DNA of 64,000 bases from Candidula unifasciata (Eukaryota > Mollusca > Gastropoda > Stylommatophora > Geomitridae): contig CAJHNH020001147.1 in the NCBI GenBank assembly GCA_905116865.2, positions 573,240-637,239 of the forward strand, written 5' to 3'. Both the position numbers and the translations under genes were made by a program. The notes below the pieces were generated by a model, which had not been told where the DNA came from, did no database searches, and was given only the letters and a program-made list of their open reading frames with translations. This document shows, one piece after another, positions 54,176-63,791 of the stretch (positions are counted from its first letter, which is position 1; every line of letters begins with the position of its first letter).

Positions 54176-56680
54176 GTGTGAACAACCAAAGTTGCGGCCA
54201 GAAAGACTTCGGTGGGATGCAAAAACATCCGTTGTTGCATCGCTTTTATTATTCTGTCATGCCTCTGCGGGAAAAAAAAGAGAGAGATGGGGGGGGGGGG
54301 GGGGGGTAGTAATCGTCCATTATTTTGTATAACGGACAGTTTAAAGAAAACATGGGCATATGAGGCTTCTGTTAACTTTGTCATTCTGAGGATTTCGTTT
54401 GGTCTTCCTCTTTTCCTTGATGCATTTGTTTCATATTTCAGTGCCTGTTTAGTGCTTCTATATCAGCCTTTCCTCGTAATGTGGATTCTTATAACAATTG
54501 ATGCAGACAGTTCACTTGTTTCATCGCCTTTCTTGAATCTATTTCATTGAATGTGTCGCAATATCTCTAATACTTTACTTGTCTGGGAAACTATACACAA
54601 CTTTTGTAGTCTTGTCCGTTATATGGTGCAGTTCCATTGTGTGTTATATTGAGAACTTGGTGCTAAAACTTTGGCCGAAACGTTGCAATGTATGCAAAGT
54701 CGTCTTTTTGGTTCCCTTATCGTGAGCTATCTAGTTGCATGTTATAAAAATTCGAAAAAAAAAAAAAAAAAAACATTTGAAAAAAAATTTTTAAATGAAA
54801 AAACGCCATCAAGTTTCTAGATTAGAGAAATAAAATTTAAAGATTGTCTCGCGTTGAGGGTCAAGTGTTAGGAACCTGCATAACGGGGACATGTGGCTAT
54901 TTGCTTCGTTTTTATCTTACAGAAGTGTCCACACATCGTGAAACGAACCCTCACCATTTGATGAAGCAGGCTTCACCCCACAGATGTAAGCCTCGGAGCA
55001 AAGGCGTCCTGCCATTCTTTAACTCACTCAACTTCTAGCAACGCACCACCAGTTCGTTAGTTTCACCGGACATCCCAATTCTCACTTTAACCCCTTCTAC
55101 CTAAAAGTGATATTATATTAACTCCTACTGGCCCATGCTGAATCCTCTTTTGCAATCATCATCTTTAAGGTAGGTCGCACTTCCACAGCTTATTAGAAAT
55201 ATGGTATAAGCGTCATACCATTTAATCTGGGAGCCGAGGTCAGTTTGAAAATATGTCTCAATGGGGGTTCGAACGCATGACCATCGTGCCCGTTCTCGTA
55301 GACGAGTATGGTAAACTCGGTTGTAAAGCCGACTGGCTTGATTACACACGCCACTAGGATAGACTTATCTGAGATAATTATTATCAATAAAACGAACAAT
55401 TGGGATAGACTTATCTGAGATAATTATTATCAATAAAACGAACAATTGGGATAGACTTATCTGAGATAATTATTATCAATAAAACGAACAATTGGGATAG
55501 ACTTATCTGAGATAATTATTATCAATAAAACGAACAATTGGGATAGACTTATCTGAGATAATTATTATCAATAAAACGAACAATTGGGATAGACTTATCT
55601 GAGATAATTATTATCAATAAAACGAACAATTGGGATAGACTTATCTGAGATAATTATTATCAATAAAACGAACAATTGGGATAGACTTATCTGAGATAAT
55701 TCTTATCAATAAAACGAACAACTGGGTTAGAATTATCTGAGATAATTATTATCAATAAAACGAACAATTGGGATAGACTTATCTGAGATAATTATTATCA
55801 ATAAAACGAACAATTGGGATAGCAGTATCTGAGATAATTATTATCAATGAAACAACCGTGATAGAATTATGTAAGATAATTATTATCTTTCAAACAAGCT
55901 AAGGAGATCAAACACATATTTGTGTATTGACTTGGGAGGGTGTATTGGACGACTTACCACTTGTCACTATTCAAGATTAACAATCGCCGGTAGAGTTCTG
56001 ACCTGATACCCGTCTGCTGTAACTCTTCTTTTTAGCGTTAACAGGCTGTAAACTCCGGCGTAAAATTCTGGTTGTTCACCCATTTCTGAAATTTAGACTA
56101 GTTTTATAACTATAGTTTTGCCGGTACATCCTTCTTGCATATCTGGCTAATTTGTTTGCACATTTTTGGATCCTCGCCTCTTAGGCAGATGCACTCGTTA
56201 GAGACACTATTAATTTTTCTGCTTTTACGACATGCTTGTTACAGGAGACGGAGGAGGGGAAAAGGCAACAGAATCCACTCGGGGATTCTGTGGTCCACAT
56301 CTGCATAAAGGCAGATAGTTAAAAAAATTAAAAAATTTACTTGACTGTCACGTAAACCCAGCTTAACACGTGCACCAGGAAAATGTCTGGGAAATAAAGA
56401 CTGTCGGTGTGATATTGAATGATTTGACTGGTCTATAAAAGTATGGGTGCCGCACTATATGCCCAGTGCGGAAAGACGCGAAAAAGTTTTTTTGTTGTTG
56501 TTGCTTATAAGGGTTAGAGCCTGTACTAGTGTCACTGCAGGTATCACCTGTCTTGTGTATGTACAAGTGGTTAACTAAAGGTATGATCACTTATCATTTA
56601 CAGCGGATAGCTGCAAATGTGGAAACCAGTGCACCGGAAGTGGATCGTGCAAGTGTGGCAGCGGCTGCGGCTGCAAGTAA
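49489..56680 (+). CDS. MT: Metallothionein, three exons, 65 residues, 18 cysteines
   Basis: Cysteine-rich cytosolic protein that binds divalent metals or Cu(I) through thiolate clusters, for detoxification and storage. Exons 49489-49501, 53835-53942 and 56604-56680 join in phase. All splice sites are GT-AG. The product starts MSGRGSNCGGACNSNPCSCG and ends CTGSGSCKCGSGCGCK. Exon 2 carries 11 cysteines and exon 3 carries 7, arranged as CXC, CXXC and CXXXC, as in two-domain snail metallothioneins. There are no aromatic residues or histidine. The ends resemble the land-snail copper isoform (as I recall it), while the middle (CQCGTGCTCAECNTCKCT) is closer to the cadmium isoform. Upstream MREs suggest metal induction. 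The introns are long (4.3 and 2.7 kb) and repeat-rich. Confidence 0.95.
49705..49773. repeat. TG dinucleotide microsatellite in MT intron 1
   Basis: Interrupted TG tract with TTTG breaks. A second, purer tract lies at about 50519-50564, followed by a G run. Confidence 0.95.
49795..50465 (-). pseudogene. RTE-type reverse transcriptase relic in MT intron 1
   Basis: The minus strand encodes NSLINIADDILF (the ADD catalytic block), NGIKLEEVESHLF, then ELLRGVQTWKATESKYCSNK, LQTLINWCLKG, ITNIELWKSAKQ and IGHPLRKP. These appear in the order found in the C-terminal half of RTE-like reverse transcriptases. Stops and frameshifts break it, so it is dead. It lies antisense to the metallothionein gene. 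Confidence 0.82.
50566..51190. other. MT intron 1, nothing recognised
   Basis: A purine-rich GGGAGGGGG stretch near 50884-50925. No gene. Confidence 0.4.
51200..51475 (-). pseudogene. Second retrotransposon C-terminal fragment in MT intron 1
   Basis: The minus strand encodes KYFGHVKHEDGLKRTVVEAT, then GARGRSRRPRR, the FGH...GRRGRGRPR signature of LINE polyprotein C-termini. CAT repeats lie at 51213-51232, on the side expected for the element's 3' tail. Confidence 0.6.
51476..52165. other. MT intron 1, nothing recognised
   Basis: No exon seen. Several CTGGAACT repeats near 52040-52085. Confidence 0.4.
52168..52370 (+). mobile_element. Hairpin SINE family H copy
   Basis: GACTTTCTACCCCACCAGGA, then GGCCATTTTTATGGCC, TCCCTGGCAAAAGCCAGAGT and the terminal hairpin CGTCCTGAAAAGGACG. 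It is preceded by GAGT repeats. In MT intron 1. Confidence 0.88.
52371..53097. other. MT intron 1, nothing recognised
   Basis: No exon or known element seen. Confidence 0.4.
53098..53780 (+). repeat. GAA trinucleotide array in MT intron 1, about 680 bp
   Basis: Roughly 225 GAA triplets on the sense strand with a few interruptions (GAACGAGAAC, GGACGAGAAT, GACGAAGAAC, GAAATAGAA). It ends about 55 bases before exon 2. The poly-Lys, poly-Leu and poly-Phe frames across it are artefacts. Confidence 0.97.
53835..53942 (+). CDS. MT: Metallothionein exon 2
   Basis: Acceptor CTTGTACCCTCAG and donor GTAGGTTC. It encodes (G)SNCGGACNSNPCSCGQAC, then QCGTGCTCAECNTCKCT. It carries 11 of the 18 cysteines: all of the N-terminal domain and the start of the C-terminal one. 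If intron 2 is not removed, the frame continues 21 codons to TAA at 54004-54006. Confidence 0.96.
54091..54175. repeat. GA dinucleotide microsatellite in MT intron 2
   Basis: About 84 bp of pure GA. A G run follows near 54290-54306. Confidence 0.97.
54307..55235. other. MT intron 2, nothing recognised
   Basis: A long A run at about 54757-54774. No exon. Confidence 0.4.
55240..55350 (-). mobile_element. tRNA-like SINE head
   Basis: The minus strand has a B box GCGTTCGAACCCCC and an A-box-like AGTCGGCTTTACAACC, with no acceptor stem. In MT intron 2. Confidence 0.45.
55352..55885 (+). repeat. 46 bp minisatellite in MT intron 2, about 11 units, each with AATAAA
   Basis: The unit starts TTGGGATAGACTTATCTGAG and continues ATAATTATTATCAATAAAAC + GAACAA. 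Ten units keep a canonical AATAAA in the sense orientation of the metallothionein gene. The last units decay. The spacing is almost perfectly regular. Confidence 0.95.
55890..56603. other. MT intron 2 end
   Basis: Contains a weak, diverged piece resembling SINE family 2 near 56395-56490 (GGTCTATAAAAGTATGGG; TATATGCCCAGTGCGG). Otherwise nothing recognised. Confidence 0.35.
56604..56680 (+). CDS. MT: Metallothionein exon 3 and stop
   Basis: Acceptor ATCATTTACAG. It encodes (A)DSCKCGNQCTGSGSCKCGSG, then CGCK and TAA at 56678-56680. It carries the last seven cysteines in the C-terminal pattern conserved in snail metallothioneins. Confidence 0.96.
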
Positions 56681-56987
56681 CCGCAACTCTCACGGACCAG
56701 GGGACATAAACGTTTATCATGCTTTATTATTTTTTTTTTCAAGCTTAATCTTTATTGAAAATTACAATTACAAATATAAATTACCAATGAACCCATGATT
56801 TAGAAACATTAAAATTGTGGTTTCATTATATATTAATTACTTTCACAAATGATTCAAAAAATTATTTAATCAGAAAAAACTCTTAATAATTGGCATCATT
56901 GTGTCCCCTTGAGTAAAGAAGTTTTGCTTAACAATTAGGACAACCGTAATTATGTGGTAAATGTAGAAAATGTGGGTTGTACGGTAA

Positions 56988-56993
56988 AATAAA
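56988..56993 (+). terminator. Candidate MT polyadenylation signal
   Basis: AATAAA about 308 bases after the stop, the first canonical hexamer I found there. It is followed by an A run, so the exact cleavage site is unclear. Confidence 0.4.
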
Positions 56994-57161
56994 AAAAAAT
57001 GTTTAACTCTCACTCAGTAATCACATATGAGCATCATAAACTGTGTCTAAGCTGAAACGGATTAACTCATTCAAAATGTAATGTAAGGAAAATTGCTGTT
57101 TTTGTCATGACATATATACTTGCTAGATGTATGTTTGTATTAAAATTCCCTCGTGGATCTA

Positions 57162-57352
57162 ATTTTTCGTTATTTTGAAGCCCCGCCCTGGCTCTTTTCC
57201 AGGGACTGCAATATAGCCCAGCCATAAATATGGCCTAATGGCAGAAGGCGGTTTCCGGGACCCCTCCACGGGTGATCCTCATCCACATGATGGCACTTTG
57301 TGTAATCGGGTGTTTATCGCTTGTGTGATGTCCTGGTGGGGTCACATTGACT
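57162..57352 (-). mobile_element. Hairpin SINE family H copy
   Basis: On the plus strand: GAAGCCCCGCCCTGGCTCTT, then CATAAATATGGCC, CCTCATCCACATGATGGCAC and GATGTCCTGGTGGGGTCACA. This is a full-length reverse copy. The 5' end is flanked by TGACTGACTGAC, as in other copies. Confidence 0.85.
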
Positions 57353-58195
57353 GACTGACGCTTGTATCGACATTGTAGCACCATCAATAACAATGTGTAC
57401 CCACACATGACTGACTACCGCGAACACGAACAGTATACCGTCTAACCTAGTTTTAACGTCCTTCATGGTTGAACGGGGTATTTAGGATGTCTTCTGTTGG
57501 TGTGCCATCCAGGACGAGATTCGTGCAGTCTCAAGGGTTGTTCAAACCTACAGGAAGCAGATCGGAGAGATGTGTTTACAGACACACGGAAGAACTAAAG
57601 GTAGAATAGCGGGATGCATGTTTACACAGGTATTGATCCGCTCTCTTAGACGCAGAGGAAGACAATAAGTTTAGAGGACACATTAGATAGAGTACACACA
57701 ATTTAATACTTTTTGTAACCACACGGTTATTGACATCTTTTGTCTTCGAGTCACAACGGCTCCTGGTTAAAGGAACAAGTGTACTCCGACGCTCGACCAA
57801 CCACTGGCAACTGTCTTCTGTGTGTTTACAACTTAACCACGATCGAGAAGTTTGTCCTCTCTAGGCTGCTACCGAGGAGTGTTAGCATACCATCCTGAAA
57901 TAATTAAATCTCAGCCTGGACAACAGACCTAGATGGCTGATCCCAGATACCCCGTTCAACCTGCAAAAAGTCATAATTAGGGCACAGGTAACGGCTGCAC
58001 CAGTCAGGTGCCACCTGCACTCCTTCATAAGAAAGTACCTAACTTCTCCAGCAATGAACATCTACAAGTCAAACAGTCACACAAAAGTGAAGGTTATCTT
58101 ATGGATTATTTTTCAGAATGTATATGGCACCTTGATGAAAATATTTCGGTCTATAAATCATCCACACACAGACAACAACAAAACGATGGAAAAAA
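57353..58195. other. Intergenic, nothing recognised
   Basis: No supported gene downstream of the metallothionein. Confidence 0.4.
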
Positions 58196-58199
58196 AAAA

Positions 58200-58200
58200 G

Positions 58201-58233
<33 letters not shown>

Positions 58234-58608
58234 AAAGTATCGAATAAGTTTTACATGTAAGGAAAGAGTGGTGAAGAAAGAATGCATAATTATAACTTAA
58301 TATATTAACTTCTATATGATTTCAGGGCACTTTTTGTCCTGTAATGAGAGAATGTTTGCTTTTTCAAAACTGCTTGAATTTGAAACAAAAATTTAAAACT
58401 TTATTGTCTCGGTTCCTTGAATATTAATACACTGTGTGAGATGTTATTATGTTCATCTTTCTTGTTGTTGTTGTTGTTGTTGTTGTTGATGTTATTGTTT
58501 TTAGTCTCTTTCTTCTCACTTTTCTTCTTCTTCTTCTTCTTCTTCTTCTTCTTCTTCTTCTTCTTCTTCTTCTTCTTCTTCTTCTTCTTCTTCTTCTTCT
58601 TCTTCTTC

Positions 58609-58640
<32 letters not shown>

Positions 58641-58765
58641 CTTCTTCTTCTTCTTCTTCTTCTTCTTCTTCTTCTTCTTCTTCTTCTTCTTCTTCTTCTT
58701 CTTCTTCTTCTTCTTCTTCTTCTTCTTCTTCTTCTTCTTCTTCTTCTTCTTCTTCTTTTTATCTT
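58200..58765. repeat. TTG and TTC trinucleotide arrays
   Basis: Short TTG tracts at about 58200-58233 and 58460-58488, and a roughly 240 bp TTC array at 58520-58757. The TTC array is the opposite strand of the GAA repeat in MT intron 1. Long frames here are artefacts. Confidence 0.97.
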
Positions 58766-58962
58766 CTTGTTCTTCTTGTTCTTGTTCTTCTTCCTCTTTT
58801 TCTTCTTGTTCAGCGCTTTGTTTGGCCCTGAAATACCCAATGACCTGTTGCTAAATTAGCAGCAAGGTCAAGATGCAACAATCTCAGGTCAGATCAAAGA
58901 AAAGATAAGATATTTTGATGACAAAGAAAGGACATTCGTGCTTGGTGAAATGCTCTCTGCAC

Positions 58963-58997
58963 CTGGTGAGCTGTTCTTCGGAGAACGGCTGAGCCAT
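58963..58997 (-). CDS. Possible first coding exon (MAQPFSEEQLT), very tentative
   Basis: On the minus strand ATGGCTCAGCCG in a fair context (CCAAATGG) encodes MAQPFSEEQLT, then reaches CACCAG|GTGCAG, a plausible donor. The peptide looks like the start of a calmodulin-type EF-hand protein (compare SEEQ near their N-termini). No second exon lies to the left before the metallothionein that I can recognise, so this may be chance. Confidence 0.15.
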
Positions 58998-59039
58998 TTG
59001 GATTGAATCCGATGCAACGAAGTTGATCCTCTCTACTTT

Positions 59040-59635
59040 AGCTGGATGAGAAAAAAAAAATGGGGGGAGGGGGTGGCTAAATGGTGATGTTTCGTCCATT
59101 TGTGAACGTCTTTCTTGCTCAGAACTTAAATTTGGCATACGTGGCTTGTTTGTGTGCAGATTGCTGGTTCCTTGCCTCTCAGGGAGAGATGCATTCAGAC
59201 TTTGATGAAAACCCCACTAATTATTCGCCGTTGATAACTTGCTTTTTATGCATCAGTGATTCTGTTCACTACCCCCCCCCCTCCCTCCTACACACACACT
59301 AAAACTGGGGTTCCTGAACCCACAAGAACTGTTTACGTCCTTATCCACACAGGACTGCAGGTTACACCATCCTGGGGCCCTAATTATAACTTCTTTTGAG
59401 GTTGAATGAGATATTTGGGATCTGTCTTTTTGGTCCCTCATCCAGACTGAGACTTTTGTTTCCATCTCAGGTGATAAACCCGAAGAGAACCGACCATTCG
59501 ATCAAACGAGCTGTGCTCCTTAGGAAGTTTATTTGTTTGAGCCCGTAGCTCTAGGGATCTGCATAAAAATTGCACCAGCAAACTGAACGACAGGTCCATC
59601 AATTGAACCCACTGTGTTTATTTCGTTGACTGACT
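59040..59635. other. Intergenic, nothing recognised
   Basis: Short G and C runs. No gene. Confidence 0.4.
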
Positions 59636-59636
59636 G

Positions 59637-59850
59637 ACTGACTTTCTACCCCACCAGGACATCACACAAGCGATAAACACCCGATGACACAAAGTGCAAC
59701 CATGCGGATGAGGATCGCCGTGGAGAGGTCCCAGAAACCGCGTTCAGACATTTGGCCATATGTATGGCCTGCCTATATTGCGGCCCCTGGCAAAAGCCAG
59801 AGTAGGGCTTCAAATGACAAAAATTTTCGTCCTTAAAAGGACGAAATTGG
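59637..59850 (+). mobile_element. Hairpin SINE family H copy (cluster member 1)
   Basis: The 5' flank is TGACTGACTGACTG, followed by ACTTTCTACCCCACCAGGAC. Hairpins: GGCCATATGTATGGCC; CCCCTGGCAAAAGCCAGAGT; CGTCCTTAAAAGGACG. It looks full length. Confidence 0.9.
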
Positions 59851-60004
59851 ATATTATTAGGTAGTTTATTTCGTTGCGGAGACATTCATATTTTACTAAA
59901 ACGCAACAAGTGGCAAATGAGAATTAAAAAAAAAAAATATGAATCAACACGCTCTTGCTATTTATTGTGCATATGGTGCTATATGTATCGTAGTAGTAGT
60001 AGAT

Positions 60005-60212
60005 TTTTACCCCACTCGGACATCACACAAGCGATAAACACCTGATGACACAAAGTGCCGCGATGTGGGTGAAGATCACCGTGGAGAGGTCCCAGAAATC
60101 GTGTTCAGCCTTTAGACCATATTTATGGTCGGGCTATATTGCGACACCTGGCAAGAGCCAGAGTAGGGCTTCAAATAACGAAAAATTGCATCCCACAAAG
60201 GGATGACAATAT
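60005..60212 (+). mobile_element. Hairpin SINE family H copy (cluster member 2)
   Basis: Hairpin 1 reads GACCATATTTATGGTC, a paired change from GGCC/GGCC. The terminal hairpin reads CATCCCACAAAGGGATG, a paired change from CGTCCT/AGGACG. Confidence 0.9.
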
Positions 60213-60264
60213 GATGCAACAATCTGTTCCTAGTTATTTTCATTATGGTGCTATTTGTATGAAG

Positions 60265-60475
60265 ACTGACTGACTGACTTTCTACCCCACCAGGACATCA
60301 CACAAGCGATAAACACCTGATGACACAATGTGGGTGAGGATCACCGTGGAGAGGTTCCAGAAACCGCGTTCATCCTTTAGGCCATATTCATGGCCAGGCT
60401 ATATTGCGGCCCCTGGCAAGAGCCAGAGTAGGGCTTAAAAAACGAAAAATTCCATCCTTAAAAGGACGGAAAGTG
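60265..60475 (+). mobile_element. Hairpin SINE family H copy (cluster member 3)
   Basis: The 5' flank is GACTGACTGACTG, then ACTTTCTACCCCACCAGGAC. Hairpin GGCCATATTCATGGCC, the central CTGGCAAGAGCCAG hairpin, and the terminal CATCCTTAAAAGGACGG. It has a short internal deletion near 60327. Confidence 0.9.
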
Positions 60476-60797
60476 TTAAGCTATATGTATATATACATAT
60501 GCATATTTATATTTAAAAAGCAATAAATATTTATTGGTCTATAAGACTAAAACATATATACAAGTTCCGACAGTAATGAGACTAATTCCATAAAAATTAA
60601 AATAATCAACAGTTGAAGATATAATCTGTATTTTACTCAAAGTAAGCCGCTTGTGCATTGAGACAGCAAGTGGCACGATCTAACAAACACGGGAACGACC
60701 TATGTAGTTCTTCTGTTGTTATGGCCCCTTAAAGTCGATGTTACGTCCCTTAAGATGTCATCAATATCGTTAAAGAAGCGTCCTTTCAATCAGAACT

Positions 60798-61270
60798 TTA
60801 ATTTTGGGAATAGAAAATAATCACAGGGAGACCATTAGGGAGAATAGGGTGGAAGGCTGAGATTACACACTTATTTTCATCAGACAACGAGTGTGGTACA
60901 AACCGGCAAGCAACTTTTTCCTTGCCAACATCTTGCACTAAAATGTTATGAATGGTCTCTCTATTAACACCAGATTCATCGGCCCTCACTTAAATAAAAT
61001 TATCTTCTTGTATCGGTTCTGTGACTTTTGCAGTGAGTTTCATCATTACGAACAGAAATTTGGCGTCTATGTCTGATTGCATTAGTAATCATTTCCACAC
61101 CACTTTTGAATCGTGAAACACCTGAACATTTTTGCACGAGAGAAACAATTATCCCCATAAACTGGTTGCATCAATTCAACCGTTTCAATGGCGCTTTATC
61201 TGAGTTTTAAAAGGAATTTAATTTCAGCTTTTTGCTCTGTGCTGACTACGCAACAAAGCACCTCTGACTA
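60798..61270 (-). pseudogene. Mariner-family transposase N-terminal relic
   Basis: The minus strand, read from about 61270, encodes EQKAEIKFLLKL, then ETVELMQPVYGDNCFSRAKM. After frame breaks it gives ADESGVNRETIHNILVQDVG, then KEKVACRFVPHSLSDENK. These are the two helix-turn-helix regions and the linker (PHxLSDENK) of mariner-type transposases. Frameshifts and stops are present and the DDD catalytic part is missing. Terminal repeats were not found. Confidence 0.82.
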
Positions 61271-61435
61271 GATCAACAAAATGGCGGCTTGTTTGTTGTC
61301 TGCTTATCGAGCGGCGATGAAAAGTTGCTAGATCATAGGTGAATGTTGCCTCTTTAGATTTCATGCTTTGCCTTGTAGAAGGCACTTTTGTCTTAGCAAT
61401 TATAAAATCAGTCTCACTACTTAATTATCAGACGT

Positions 61436-61437
<2 letters not shown>

Positions 61438-61509
<72 letters not shown>

Positions 61510-61520
61510 CATATATATAG
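61438..61520. repeat. TA dinucleotide microsatellite
   Basis: About 66 bp of pure TA followed by ATACATACATATATATAG. Confidence 0.97.
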
Positions 61521-61689
61521 ATCTAGCCGCTACTCATTCAAGATTCATAACTATCATGTGCTCCGGCCAACGGTGTAGTCGCTCATGTCTATCCACGGAT
61601 TAAGTCCTACGTTATTTTTTAGAGCGGTAAACCAGGGAAGAAGTATTTTCACTTCGGATGCTAACCTAATTTCCCAGGATATAAACTGG

Positions 61690-61775
61690 TATCCCTGGAT
61701 CCCGGATAGCAGATTATGGAGAGGCATGATCGCCTACGTCAGTTGGCAACGCCCTTGATGATGATGATGATCCTT
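61690..61775 (+). mobile_element. RTE-like 3' end with GAT tail
   Basis: CATGATCGCCTACGTCAGTT, then GGCAACGCCCTTGATGATGA. The same terminal block and GAT tail as at 3850, 14334 and 39010. Confidence 0.6.
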
Positions 61776-62080
61776 GTGAGGCTGGCTGGATTTAGGAGCG
61801 ACGGTCATTAAACAAAAGTTAGTCTCGTCGCCAATTGGTACCCATTGGCACCTAGTGACACCTTTTTGCACCTAGGGACACTTATTGGCACCGAAGACTA
61901 TCAGACCCACAGGCGAACATCCAGCCACTTTTTTTTTTTTTTTTTTTTTGGGGGGGGGGGGGGTATCCTTCAGAACCCCAGACTGAAATCTTGACACTCA
62001 GTGACCTAACGAGTCACTATTTCTATTCCATAGCTAACACCCCAGGAATCACATCAATCTCATTCAGCCCTATAGCATAA
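61776..62080. other. Intergenic with TGGCACC short repeats and T/G runs
   Basis: A few ACCTAGTGACACC-like units near 61838-61895, then a T run and a G run at 61929-61962. No gene. Confidence 0.5.
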
Positions 62081-62898
62081 TCTATATATATATAAATCAA
62101 TGTTTGTGTGTTTGTTTATGAGCTATAGACTCGGAAACTAGTGTACCGATTTAGCTGAAAAATTTCAGGATATGTTTGTTTTGATACCGGATGTTCACCC
62201 ACTATGGTTTGAAATTCAACCTGTCATTGTTAGAGATAGTGTGCGACAATTTTTGAGAAAATCTTCGAAACTAATATTTACATTTTTAGTGACAGTTTAA
62301 TTATAGCCACGTTAGTAAATGCGTATGCGCCGAAGTCAGAACGCAAGACTTCCACCATTCGCCGGCGAGATACGTACAGCCATCACCTTCTCTAACAAAT
62401 AGAGTAGGCCGTGGTGCAGCAAACAATACTATTTCTATATCTGTGCAGGCAATGATTGCCACAATAACCATATTAAACACGATTTCTATTTTCTGTATTT
62501 TTTTTCAAACAACCTTCGATGAGTTGGAAAGTAGCCGATGGATTGGAAGTGAAAGGGCCTATCTCGACGTCGGCGCAGACATTGACTGCGACATTAACCG
62601 TGTTAGAAACGTGCGATTTCTATTGTTGTGCCGTTTCAATAATATATCTGGAATATCTGTCTATGAGAAAACAACTGCCTGCTGTTTTGAGTTGTATTAT
62701 AATCGGGACACTGTAGTAGGGACACACATCTAAAATAGTTTTGTTCTCTTTTCGTTTCTCTGATGAAGTCACTGCTTGGTCGAATGGTTAAAACACTGGG
62801 CTCATGTCCGGCAGTAGTGTTTTTTTTTTTTACCCGGGGCTAAAATAAAAACCTCACCTGCGACAGCACTAGCCATGTGGCCCTTAATACTAAAAGAC

Positions 62899-62934
<36 letters not shown>

Positions 62935-63708
62935 ACAGGTATGTGGGTAAATCAGTTGATAATTAAATTTGACCATTTCGAATACTTATGATTTTATTTT
63001 TAAACTTTACAATTGCATGGTTACGCTGAAATTTCATAGCTTTCCATTTATTTTCATTTAGATTTAATTATTTCATCAGCGTTGGAATTTTAAGCTGTGC
63101 TGTTTAACATAGTGTTCATTTCCTAATTATGGTGTATTTTTCCTGTTTTCATTTGCTTTTCAATTGGTGTTTTTTTTTTCTCCTAACTACTTCAATGAGG
63201 GAAAGAGTAGTCGGTGAATGGGGGGGGGGGGGGGGGGGGGGGTTACAAACTGTTTACTGAGAGAGCTTTAAGTCACAGTAACTGCTTTACCCACTTAAAG
63301 TAGCAGCAGCGGTAGTAGTTGTGGTTGGGCTGTTACACTATAGTGCTCTCATGTGAAGACCGCAGGTAATGTTATGGCGTTCTTCTGTCGTAAAGCGAAA
63401 TTATACATCCTAACCTGACCAGTCCGTGGCGACAGCACTAGCCATGCGGCACCAAATCTTCTGGCTCACGACTCCCTGTCTACTCCAATGGTAAAACAGA
63501 CAGCATTGACATTATTTTAGCTACTGTGGTAGTGGTCGTGGTAGTAGTTGTACTGGTACTTGAAGAAATATGTGGTAAATATTACACTAGCCCCATTCAC
63601 TACCTATTACAATTCCTGCTCCCCATTTTAGTCCGGATGGACAGGGATGTCAATGTCAGTTACAACAACAACAAAATATCGCCAGGGGATGATTTTCAAA
63701 TCCTTCGA

Positions 63709-63791
<83 letters not shown>

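Noticed and set aside
58417..58859. Poly-Phe, poly-Leu and poly-Arg frames
   Set aside because: Translations of the TTC array.
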